Below, piece after piece: positions 52,201 to 62,813 of a DNA stretch of 64,000 bases (the first letter of the stretch is position 1; every line of letters begins with the position of its first letter). The DNA is from Aphelocoma coerulescens (taxonomy: Eukaryota; Chordata; Aves; Passeriformes; Corvidae): positions 26,785,924-26,849,923 of the forward strand of contig NC_091023.1 in assembly GCF_041296385.1 (NCBI RefSeq). The letters run 5' to 3'. Made by a program: the position numbers and the translations under genes. The notes under the pieces are model-generated. The model was not told where the DNA came from and searched no databases. It saw only the letters and a list, made by a program, of their open reading frames with translations.

Positions 52201-55200
52201 GCATTCCCTGGTGTAAAAAGATTGTGGAGGATGATTTTGAGCTATGTGTAGCAAGATGTAGAGGAAAAATTAGATCCTTACAGGAATTTCTTTCGCAACT
52301 TTTTTTTAATTAAATGCTACTTGTTTTGTAGTCTTTCTCTATTCTACGTTATGCAACACTCAAAACCATTGTTATTTCCATCCTTCTCCCTTCAAACTGT
52401 TTTAAAGAGATTTCTTTTGTGACTGTACTCTTCATCCAGTGGGTAAGCACAATCTGGTCTTCATTTAAATATTTTCCAAATTTAACAGTTTGCAACTTAC
52501 TTTGCCATAATGAACCCCTCTAATAGTATTTATGTTTTCTGTATAAGTTAGCTTGAATTTATATGTGATTTCCTTAAAAAGCTCATACAAAAAAAAATAC
52601 TATCTCCAAAAAACCTCAGAAGACTTCTGGCCCACCCTGTGGCACAGTTGGATGTGGAATTTAGGCCTTGGAGCAAATAGCTGTTGCAGGCTGCAAGGCA
52701 CAGTTACTCTATGTCCCATGTGAGTGACTGAAATGTGTGTTTAAGCAGTGCCCAGAGTTTGCTGGTCTGAGAGTTTTGGGACTGCTGCTTTGTGAAATGC
52801 CTCTGAGTTTGTTTGGGCGTCGATAGGGGCTTTCAATTTATCTAACTGTGTTTAAAAATGGTCTAACTGAAGCCACCAAAGCCCATCCAGATTATGTGTA
52901 AATACAGAGTATAAGAAGAATAACATGGGTCATCTCTGGCAGAAGCTGGTAATATTTATCTCCATTTTATAAATCAAGCAGTTCAGGCAGAAGACAGTGG
53001 AAAGCCTGAAGTTAGTTTGTTTAGTGTCAGTGTATGCATTGATCCTGAGAGTTCAACCACATTAACTTCTTGTATCAAACTCCAGGTGAAGAACTATTTA
53101 ATTTTTGTTTTTCCCTTCTGAAGAAGAGAGGCTTACCTTAGAATGTACTCTGTCAAGACCCACAGGCAGGCATGACCCAAGTGATACAAGCAGGATGGCT
53201 TTCACTATTAATTCACTGGTTCTCTAAGATGAAGGACATTGGGTATTACACATTAGAATTTTTTATTGTGAAGAGCCTCTGACACTGACAACTTGTTGTT
53301 CAGTAGAAAATCATCCAGAATGTAAGAAGTTTAGCTATCAGCTGTATTGCTAATGGTATTTCAAATGGGTCTGGACAGCTGGGAATTATAGCACTTTACC
53401 TCTGCTTTCATTTTTTTTAACCAGCCAGGAAATCCAATCAATAAAACAATGCCAAAAATCCTATCTAGGAACAAAAAACACATGAACCAAAGTTTCCATA
53501 TCCTGCCATGATAAAAGAGGTGTAGCTACTATTGTTTAAGGATGATAAGAGGCAGTTTTGGTAACTATGTCAAAGTGAGTCTCTGGAGATAAGAACATAG
53601 AAACTCCCAAAGTGTTCAAAACCAGATGATATGTATTTTAGTGTTCACTAATGTCCATGAAGAGGTCTATAGATTTTTCAAGTCTTAGTTTGCATTGGCT
53701 GGAAATTTGGCTAGAAATGTGTGCCACTGAGAGGAACATGTTTTTCCCTCTGTGTTGTCCATACCCTCATACCACCTGCATGGTGGAAAGGCTTCCTGTT
53801 CCAGGTAATTTTTAATTACTGGATATCCTGAAAGAACCAAACATAATTCATTTGTGGTCAGTGCTTCTGATCGTTACTTAGAGGAGAGCTGAAAGCATTG
53901 TAGAGGACTTGCACATTCTGTGGGAATGAGAGTTTTGTGATGCAGCTCTTGAAAGAATGAGGGAGTTTTTGTTGTTTGCAATTAAAACCTCTCACAGATG
54001 ATTTATCAGGCAGATTTCAAATGGAGTAATTTATTTATGTGTAAGGACAGTGGTTAATAGGTCCAGAGTCTAATAGGAGTTAACTTCAGCATCAGGTAAA
54101 TTAAATCCAGTTGTGTCAAAGGACACACACCTTTAAACCAGCAACTGACCATCTAGTAAATCTGAAATGTTAAAAGATTGATGTGTTTGAGAGAGATGCT
54201 GGCATTTTTTCAAATTCTACTCATTTTTAATTTTGACACAAAGAAGTTCCTGTTGGTGTAAGCATTTCCCCTCAAGGTTAGTAATCCAAACATGTGCCGG
54301 TGCAAGAGTGGAGGGTCATTTCCATAGTTTCAAAGTGAATGAAATGCAAAAGTAAAATAATTTATTAAATATTTCAAATCTAGCAGTCATCAGTAACTAG
54401 TCATTAGCATTAAAGCTCTCTACTCAAGCAGCCCCCATCATCATTTGTTGTAACTGATACTTACATTGTTGATACGGATAACTTATTGTTAAAAGTGCTT
54501 GCAGAGTAAAGCTCTAATCTTTTAAATAACTTTCTGCTAAATTGTAGCTTTGATGTTGCACCTGCAGGTTGTTTGTATGGGTTTTTTTAATCTTAAATGA
54601 TCGAAGATGGGAAAGATTAGTTAAATGTGAGTATCACAGACCTTAACAGTTGAAACTGTTGAGAAATCTCTATATAGCTATTTTCAGCTCAGAAATCTGA
54701 ATAAAGGAGTCTCTATGCACTGGGATAGTGCAACTTTTTGCTTTAATACTTTACAGATTTTTGGAACAAAATGCACCAGAACTGAAAAGCAGCATTTTTT
54801 GCTGACCTTGTTGGAAGGCTAATGCTTCTTTCTGGGAAATAAATGAAACAAGCAATTCTTTGTTGGCTGAAGTGGAGGGAGAAAAGGAGGGGAGCCCAGT
54901 CTTTTCTTCTTTAAAGTGTCATGACTAAATCAGAACTGTAGTATGGCTGGGTTAATTTTTTTTTTTTTTAACCTTTGTAGACATTTTTTTTCGTCAGACT
55001 GTGTTACATGAGAACTGGCACTGGCTAGTTCATCTGAATTTGGGTCTGGGCTGCCTATAAACAGAGCAGAAATATCCACTGTTGCATCCAGACACTTCTG
55101 ACACTTAAAAAGTTGGTGCAGTCAGTTAAATGCATATGTCAAAAATGATTGACACTTGCATGTTTTGGCTTCTACAACTTGCAGTGTCTCTTGTCCACAA

Positions 55201-58200
55201 AATAATCCTTGCTTAGTATATATCCAGCAAAGTCATCAACAGAAAGGTCTCGTACAATGTCAGAAAACCTAATTCACTGGAATATCATTATTAATTTAAA
55301 AGCAAACAAAAGCAATAAAATGCTTTTATTTTTCATCTAACTGGAAAAAGAAAACTACATAGGTCTAACTTGAGATGTAAACTAAATAGTTGCAATTTCA
55401 TGGACTGCAGTGAAACTGTGGTCACGTAATTCAGGTTTGGAACTTAGCTCTATATTTTTACTTGATTTCGTTTGGACTGGATAATTGTGTGATGGGTGTT
55501 TATTGAAAAGACTTCCTTTTGCAAAATAAATTTGGTTTTCCCCAAGAGAACTGAATTCAAGGCCACCCTGGGTCTGTCTGCTGTAATGATGAATACTTTT
55601 CTCCTCTTATGTTAGACACAGTCTCCTTTACCACAGAGTAGTAGATTTGAGCTTTTGAATATTTTTTTCTTTGCAGAACTTTGGAAATATTATACTGGAG
55701 TCCCAGACCTTGTCTAGTGAATTGAAGCTTACTGAAGACCACTCGCTTGTCCTTAGCAACTTTTTGATCTCTCAAAACCAGCCCCATGGTCCCAGGCTCC
55801 ACAGAGCTCTGGCTGAGAGGAGCTGTCAAGGGTCCCTGGTGTGTCTGATGGTATCAGTGTACTGAGAGTAGGGTCTGTGTTGGGCAGTCTAGCTGGAATG
55901 TGAACTGCAGGTTTTTCTTTTTTAATACAGACTGTATTATGTTCCTCATACCATTCAAATACAAATTCAAAAGTGAAATATAAATTAAAGCAGACATTAC
56001 TAAAACCCCATAGATAGCAGAACAGATATGCCATATGATTGTATCACAAGGAGCAGAGATTTGTAGAATGTCATTGTTAAGTTGCTCACTAGGGCTGATG
56101 CAGGACTTTCCTTTCACTGGCCTTGTTCGTACCTTTAGTGACAAGGAGTTACCAGCTGTATACCAACCCACTTTTACTGCTTGGGTTCAGTTCTGGTTCA
56201 GTTGAGCAGTTCCAGGAAAAGCACTTAAGTAAAATATTTTTCACAAACTAACCTTATGTACAAATGTAATTTGTCCATTGTTGGGATTCTTTCTATTCTA
56301 CCAGTGTATTTAAAGATACACTATTAATTTGAAGTCTAGACAATATCAGACCTATCAGGCATGCTTAAAAGTATTCCAGATAGAATATTTTTCTATTTTC
56401 CCTATACATATCATTGTAGCTCTACGCTTAAGCAATGCAACTCAGCTTACTGCAATTATTTTTTCTTGTTGTTTGAAAAACTGACACAGTGAAAATTGCT
56501 AAAGCAGTAAGAAGTCTTAGTCCTGTAACAACTGTATCATCATACTTTGCCACTCTTCTTTTGAAAAGACTGGTGTTCTACCTGGATGCTGGGGTTTGCC
56601 CAAGTAGTTAGGGTTGCAGGACAAAACCTACCTGACACTACCTTTAGTGTTGCATATGAAATTGTATGAAGATCTAGCCCAGGTCTGATAGAATCAGAAT
56701 CATTGAATCATTTGGGTTGGAACAGCCCTCAAAGATCGAGTCTAAGCATTAACCCAGCACTGCCAAGGCCACCACTGACCCATGTCCTCAAGTGCTACAA
56801 CCACACAGCTTTTAAATCTCTCAAGGGATGAGGACCCTACTACTGTCCTGAGCAGCCTGTGCCAGAGCTGGACAAACCTTTTGGCAAAGAAATTTTTCCT
56901 AATCACCAATCTAAACCTCCCGTGGGATTACACATTGGCATCAATCTGTGCTGTGCTCTATAGAACACCTGATTCTGGAAGCAAGTTGCAAAAGATGGTT
57001 TGGATCTGCCTGCATGCTTTCCACCAGGTCCAGAAGGATTTATTAGTGTGGGCTTTGCACCACCTACAGGTAATAAAGCTGCCCTTAGATGCAGACTGGC
57101 CCTGGAGATAGCCCAGGACTAACTCACACCTGGTCCATGCAGCTAAGCCTGATCTGCATCAGTAATAAGTTTAACCTGGGTCCTGAACAAACCATAGAGT
57201 TAAAATGTTGAAAATTCACTATATTTCACTCCTGGCTTGTCTGGAGGATATCAATGCTGGATGCTATTCTTAGCACCATAAATGGGAAGAAATTTGTCTT
57301 GGTAAGTCAGAAGTCTGCACGGTGTCCTTGGTTTGCTTAATATCAGAAGTGCTGGGCTTTCCTGTGTGGTTGCAAAATTCTTCTTGAAAATGCCGGATAT
57401 CAACAAAAACTATGAGATGCCCGAGGATTTTGTGTCACCAAAGATTTTAAGGTGGTTCTGTCCTTCATAGCCTTTGACTGTTGTGTACAATCTGAAAATT
57501 TTCACCACCCTTCCTGTGGTCACCAGGCTGTGTTCTCAGTCAGCTTGTCCCTTTCTGAATTCACAGCTCCTTTAACTGGAGCCAATGCACTTGTATAGTT
57601 TCTATAGTATACAAGTATACTTTATATGCACAAGTATGGTTTCTAGCATGACTGGCTATTACTGTTTCAATTTTTCTGGATGTTTCAGTTAGATCATCTC
57701 TGATGCTTGCAGACATTTTATTATCAGTTTATTATGAGAAACAGTATTTCCTGAGAGCCAAGGTGTTCCTTTCTGTGCATGTTTTCTGTCTTGAATTGGG
57801 GGCTTACTGTCTCTGTAATGTATCTACTCCATCTGTATTACTTTCGGGGATTATTCCCAGTAATACCGTCCTATTCATTTTTGTACACTTTTCCCACTGA
57901 GGTAATAAAATCTTTCCACTCCTTTCTCTTATTTATCTTCTGTGCTCAATCCTGTGTACAGAGTGAGACTTTCACATTGGTGATTCTGTATTTGCAGAGC
58001 GTGGTCCAGCCCAGCTGCAGCACTGGTGCCTCTGCAGGCAACAGGTCTTTGAGCTTCTCTCCCATATTCTGCCTCCTCAGGAGCACACTCCACACCCCTC
58101 TCTTGTCCTGGGAGATGTGTCAGTTAGAGTGACACCCCAGTTGCAGGCAAGCGTGTATGCATGTTGAGACACAGCCTCCAGCTCAGGAGGTGCTGTTGGT

Positions 58201-61200
58201 ATGACGCAGTAGGTCAGTGGTGTCCTGCACAGTGGGGAGAGCTGAGCAAGCAGGGCAATGTGACACAAACAAAGGGTTTATCTGCTCTCTGTGGGTATTT
58301 GCTGGTGCACAAACCGTATAGAGGCTTTTTAGTGCCCAAATCACCTAACATAGGCCAAGAGCTGTCCTGAGGAACATGGCAGAGGCTCAGGGTGGCAGTT
58401 GGCTGAGGGTGGAGGGTCAGCACTTCATCTCTGTGCTTGGCATGTCCTTGTCCTCATGGTCCTGTGGGAGTTTCAAACAAGAAATGACTTGCTGCATGTC
58501 ATATGGCCCAGACTCCAGAAGCCCCCAGGAGGGTGATGGGCAGTACTATTCAAATGTCTGAGGCTGAGGCACCATTTGGGTCGGCTGTTTCGCAGAGGAC
58601 ATGTTCATCATGCCATCATGTGTGAACTGCTGATGTAAGAAAGCCCTACACTTAACACATTAACTGAAGGCTTGCTCATCATAATTTCAATGCCGTTCAG
58701 TGGAACCAGTGCAAAAGAGTATTTGCAACTCTGCTATGATTTAATTACTCCAGCTAGTAATTCAATTTCCCAGATTCAGCTATTTTATTACTGCACATGT
58801 ACCATTTTGACTTTAGGATATATTTTTAGAGCAGTTGATTGCAGCAGTTGTTATGGGAAGTGCTGCAGAATACCCCAGTTTTTGGTTTCTTTCTGTAATT
58901 GATACAAAAAAAGAATCACCTAATAGTCTTGTGTTTTATACTGGTTTTATTTTCAGTTAGTATTTGTTGTGAGCTATGTCAGATTAACTTAGTGTGCATT
59001 TTATGGATGTGTGCATGCACGTGTCCAAAAAAATTTGGACTAGATTTGACTTCACAAAATAGACCATATATGTCCTGAATTTGCATATGGGACACTGTTG
59101 TGATGGCACTCAAGAATAATTCAAGTGAAATGATGCTTTTATGCATTTTGTAGGATCAAACTATGGGCCTTAGCATCTTTGTATTTATAGACTGGTTTTG
59201 AATTATATTAATAAAAAATTTTATTACCATATCAATTTAATGTTCCATTTTAAGTTAGACTTCATAAGTATTCTGATACCTTAACAAAACTATCTGTTCT
59301 TGCTTGAAAGCACAGATACATGACTCCTCTGTACTTGGTGTTTCTGAGTCTCTCCTGTTCGGGCTGTTAATGGAAGCATTCAAACTGAATGGAGAGCTGC
59401 CTGAATGTTTCCTTGAAGCAGTATATTCTGGAGAAAAATGTGACTCAGACTTGCAAAACTGTGCCTAACATAGCTTTAGCTAACCCAGATGATATAAATA
59501 ACTGCTTTGGGAGCAGAATGGTTTTTTTTTGTTTCTTAGAACTATGATCACATACTTAGGGCATATTTGACTTGTAGGAGATTCAGTCTGATGTAATTTC
59601 CATAGTCCTAGTGTCAAGGCATGGGAATGCTGACTCCACTCATTGTACTGAGTTTCCAGTAGCTCCTTGATGGTATGTAACACTGGAGAATATTGCTTGA
59701 AGGAAAAGTAATTTACTCCAAGGTATAGAGTTCATTGAACCAAAATATTCTGTCCATCCCCATGAGAAGAAATGACTTGGAGGGTTATTGTGGAGAGAGA
59801 AGTATTCCTCCATATTTGCCTATTTCTTGTTCTTTCCCTTCTTGCATGTACAATTTCAGCTGTGATACAATATGAAGAAGAAGGGAGTATTTTATATAGC
59901 AAAGGTAATAAATAGCCATGACAAATAGTCCTGCAATTCAGGCCCTAATCCTGAATGCACCCCAGACACACCGTGCAGGCTATTATTCTTTACTTAACTT
60001 CTCCTGGTTGTATTATTTGCTGCTTAGATGAAAACAGTTTTCTTGCAGAGAATGTCCTATATTGTCATGGTCATTCAGCCATTCTTAACATGGTTTTCTA
60101 TTCATTGACATGCCAAAAATGTAAGCACATGCTTATGCAGATGAGAAAGAGTTAAATTCCTGAGCACTTATGGTTTTGGCAATTTAAAACCGTGTTTACA
60201 CTGATACAATTTATGTAATTGTACTTAGAATATTTCTTACGTGTTTTAATGTGGCTAAGGCTAGACTCACTGCATCTTAAAATGTGGTTCTATATATTGT
60301 TTTCCCATTATAAAATCAGTTTGATTTCTGCACCCAATTCTCATTCCTGCTCTTCTTCTCCCAGCACTGCACTTGGTAACCTTTCTGGGGTTTTACTACT
60401 GAAAAGTTACTGCCGAGTGCTGGCTGTAGCCTGTCTTTCCTGTAAACAGCTTATTTTCCCATCTTGCATATAACCAGTTTCATGGCTGCACATTTATTTT
60501 TGCTGGGAACTGATCTAGCCAGAAATATATTCTTTTTGTGTTTCAGTTTGTTGTGTGGCCACAAAAATGCTTTTGCCAGGTCAGTAAAGGGGGCAGCATG
60601 TGGGCAGGAGTGAGCAGCTGAGTGTGGAAGAGATGGTGGATGGTGGCATTCTGGTTTCACGTGGAAGCGTGATGACATTTGTGTGGATACAGCTGTTTGT
60701 GGACCAAACATGCACTGACTCCTTGGAAAGGTTGTATTATTGCAGGACTGCTTTTAACTTGGATTATTTTTTGAGCTGGATTTGCCACTGAAGCTAAAAT
60801 ATCACACAGTTGCACTGTCATATGGTTCTACAGTCTCTGAATACTGGACCTGTGTGATACTGGATCATGCAGAGGAAAAATTTAATTCAGAGCTGACATA
60901 AGCACATGTGAATATTTCTGTCAAACGCAGCAGGACAAAGTTTATGCTGGCTGAATGTCTATGTGCCAGTGTTACTGCAGGTGCAGAAAAACACAGTACC
61001 TGATCTGACAGAAAACTGGCTAGCATAAAAATTTTAACTTGGAACTGTCAGGAGTGTGTGAAGTTCAGTATTTTGAATTGTATGGGTATCATACATTTGA
61101 TCCAAGCTGCAAAATCAACCCATTTCTTACATGGTGCCATGAGTTATTGTCTTTCCCACAGTCATGAGTGCCCAGCCCCAGCTGCCCGCAACCACATGTG

Positions 61201-62813
61201 CTGTAATCTCCAAGGGTCAGACATGGGCACAGCATAAACATGTTCAGGTCTTTGAAACACAGAACTGTGTTGAGATGTAGTTCTCTTATGGTAAGAACAA
61301 GGATGACAAGATAATAAGGAAGATAAAAATCTTAGTCCTTTGAACAGAAAAATACTGTCTCTTTTTCTTAGTCTCTTAGGTGTTCTTGTTAAAAGGTAAG
61401 AGCTCTGTTAATTATGCTGTTGCCCCTTTTGTGAAAGAATCCTTGCAAAAATGACAGTTAATTTTTAAAGCTGTACATGGCTCCCACTTGTAATCCAGAC
61501 TGGCTTTAGGTACTGTATCTGTTTTTACTGGAAATGTGAAGATAGGGAAGGAAAAGAAGGAACGGTTCCCTCTGCAGTTTATGACAGCTTTTGAGTTGCA
61601 TTGCTGAGAGCTGATACATTTTACTCAAAAGTTAAAAGGAGGTACCAACAGAGGCTATGCAGTTTCCCCTCTCGTCTCATTTTCCTCCTCTTTTTCCCAA
61701 GCCTAGTATTAGGAGTGAAACAGTTCTAGAGGGAATGGATGGTTCTGTTTCCATGGCCAAGTGATACCTGCTGTCTGAGGTGACAGGGCATTCTATTAGC
61801 TTTGTGACATGTTGGCACCAGAGTGACACACAGAGAGCTACATAGACTTAGAATTTCTTTCATAGCAATTCTATGAATAAAAATGTCCATTACACAGAGA
61901 ATTCTGCTCTGATTTATAGTTTCTGAATTTGATCAGAAAAGGTGATGCTGATTTAAGTAACATTAACATCTAAGCAGTATTAACTTGCTCAGCAACAGCC
62001 TTCTGTCAGCAAGTGAAGGGGTTTACCTGGTTTAGCTGGGTATAACTCAGATTTACTTACGAAAGGTCCTGTTTCTAACCCTGCCATCTATGGAGTTCTT
62101 TCCCTGTCAACTTTGTGAATATCCTGCCAATGGTGGGGGATTAATGGGTCATTTCCAAATCTGAATATCCTAACAGAAAAGGTTTCAGTTGTTAGTTGGA
62201 AATTGCTTCTGGTGATTATTCTTACCATAATTGATTTAAATCTGTCAATAAAGAAAATGTTAAGTTGAAATAGTCTTACTGGCTAAGTGCCCGTTATAGG
62301 CGCACATTTTTAGGAATTTTCAATTAAAAAAACGTTTCATGTTATTTACTTGTTCATTAGGTAAATATTTAAACATACCAGGATAAATATAAATACTTGT
62401 TGTATTGTAAGTATTCTTGTTTCATACACTCGGAACATGAAAAATCATTTATTAAGCAATTGCTAGTGCAGATCTTGCCAGATGGAGTAGTTCTCTCAAT
62501 CATTTGAAGTATAGTAATTCTAATAATGCAGCCCTGTAAGTGTGCAGCATGTGTCCTGGGCCCTCTGTTATCTGAAAATACAGTCCTACCCAAGGTGCCA
62601 TGAGTTCTTGTCTTTCCCACAGTCATGAATGCCCAGCCCCAGCTGCCCCCCAACATAGCCCTGCCGCAGCAGAGCCGCCCCCCGCAGCCCCCTGCACTGC
62701 TGACCCTGCCCAGCTCATTGACCACGCAGCAGCAGCAGCAGAAGCTGAGGCTCCAGAGAATCCAGATGGAGAGAGAGCGAATTCGGATGCGTCAGGAGGA
62801 GTTACTGCGACAG
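21695..62813 (+). CDS. WWTR1: WWTR1 (TAZ), partial: first three coding exons
   Basis: Joining 21695-22083, 48517-48653 and 62623-62813 gives 239 in-frame residues matching vertebrate WWTR1/TAZ, the Hippo-pathway coactivator that binds TEAD factors in the nucleus and is retained in the cytoplasm by 14-3-3 after LATS phosphorylation. Visible parts in order: TEAD-binding segment (about 14-52, with LEALFNAVMNP and SSWRKKILPESFF); LATS-type HxRxxS motifs at S63, S82 and S103 (human S66, S89, S117), the second inside the 14-3-3 site RSHSSP; WW domain (about 111-143, with W116 and W138); a P/Q-rich linker that differs clearly from mammals; then the start of the coiled coil (QQQQQKLRLQRIQMERERIR). 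The transactivation domain, phosphodegron and C-terminal PDZ-binding motif must lie beyond the right edge. All junctions are GT-AG with matching phases. Confidence 0.96.
22339..22365. repeat. Small hairpin with T-rich loop
   Basis: The arms AACTTATTTT and AAAATAAGTT (10 bp, perfect) flank a 7-base T-rich loop, about 255 bases past the WWTR1 exon 1 donor. No function is assigned. Confidence 0.7.
27258..27290. repeat. Perfect inverted repeat, 15-bp arms, 3-base loop
   Basis: CTTAGAGTATATATA is followed by CTC and then its exact reverse complement. It is an AT-rich cruciform or hairpin candidate in WWTR1 intron 1. Too short for a typical microRNA precursor. Confidence 0.9.
29159..29214 (+). repeat. 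56-bp direct repeat, copy A (WWTR1 intron 1)
   Basis: It matches 30780-30835 at 52 of 56 positions, ungapped (GAAAAGAAATGCATACTGTT at the start, AAAGGTATAAAGCA near the end). Flanks are unrelated. Confidence 0.9.
30780..30835 (+). repeat. 56-bp direct repeat, copy B (WWTR1 intron 1)
   Basis: This is the partner of 29159-29214, 1.62 kb downstream in the same orientation. All four differences between the copies are transitions. Confidence 0.9.
33645..33662. repeat. A18 homopolymer in WWTR1 intron 1
   Basis: There are eighteen consecutive A residues. A more G+C-rich block of about 400 bases follows it, but no retrocopy could be recognised there. Confidence 0.9.
34596..34936 (+). mobile_element. 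CR1 LINE 3' fragment
   Basis: It has the typical CR1 tail: GACACTGGAACAAGCTCCCC, then GGAGTTGGACTGGATGATC, and a terminal TTCTATGA-type end at about 34935. It is 5'-truncated, as most CR1 copies are. It lies in WWTR1 intron 1 in sense orientation. Confidence 0.9.
40200..40880 (-). other. Unidentified P/Q-rich minus-strand frames (possible pseudogene remnant)
   Basis: Minus-strand frames separated by stops read protein-like: at about 40310-40200 TLSPQLLQSTPGTPMDTSKQ, then PVAQPQQLPQQFNYMP; at about 40700-40620 LDQQTDLPEPAAPLQSKENG; at about 40870-40691 GRLYYNPQAGSLPMALWSQQ. I cannot name a parent gene, and chance is a real possibility. Confidence 0.2.
44010..45031 (-). mobile_element. Solo LTR, ERVL-like, about 1.0 kb, in WWTR1 intron 1
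   Basis: The ends are TGTAGTGG...CCAATACA. It is the same family as 15936-17036. On the minus strand an AATAAA at 44198-44193 precedes the TTATCTCAACCCATGA segment near the LTR 3' end, supporting minus orientation, antisense to WWTR1. No clear target-site duplication remains and no internal retroviral sequence is present. Confidence 0.85.
48517..48653 (+). CDS. WWTR1: WWTR1 coding exon 2
   Basis: The acceptor is TTTCTTTCTTAG. It completes the split Asn codon and the WW domain (HIEKITTWQDPRK), followed by MNQPLKHVSHHPPA and STPVPQRSMAASQPNL. The donor is TCA/GTGAGT. Confidence 0.97.
50308..50330. repeat. (TA)n-rich tract
   Basis: TATATATATACATATATATG lies in WWTR1 intron 2; a second similar tract is at about 50570-50596. 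Confidence 0.8.
56691..56965 (-). mobile_element. CR1 LINE 3' fragment, reverse orientation
   Basis: On the plus strand it begins with the reversed tail (AGAATCATTGAATCATTTGG, then GGTTGGAACAGCCCTCAAAG), followed by AACCCAGCACTGCCAAGGCC and GAAATTTTTCCTAATCACC, all standard CR1 3' sequence. It lies in WWTR1 intron 2, antisense. Confidence 0.9.
61133..61187 (+). repeat. Duplicate of the WWTR1 exon 3 acceptor and exon start (decoy or pseudo-exon)
   Basis: These 55 bases match 62594-62648 with only two mismatches (53/55). The copy includes the pyrimidine tract, the AG acceptor (61160-61161) and the first 26 bases of exon 3 (codons for MSAQPQLP in the copy). Flanks on both sides are unrelated. 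If spliced from exon 2, the copy reads in frame from 61162 to a TAG at 61278-61280. Confidence 0.85.
62623..62813 (+). CDS. WWTR1: WWTR1 coding exon 3
   Basis: The acceptor is TCTTTCCCACAG. It encodes MNAQPQLPPNIALPQQ, a proline-rich linker, then SLTTQQQQQKLRLQRIQMER and RMRQEELLRQ, ending in phase 0 at CAG/GTAACA. The coiled coil matches the family exactly, while the linker is bird-specific in composition. Confidence 0.96.

Larger units (their letters stand above)
48654..62622 (+). other. WWTR1: WWTR1 intron 2 (14.0 kb)
   Basis: A GT-AG intron. It contains the antisense CR1 fragment, AT tracts and the exon 3 acceptor duplicate at 61133-61187. No other gene is recognised. Confidence 0.85.

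Noticed and set aside
56782..57111. 109-codon plus-strand frame
   Set aside because: Its first half is reversed CR1 LINE tail, and it is not in the CR1 coding frame.
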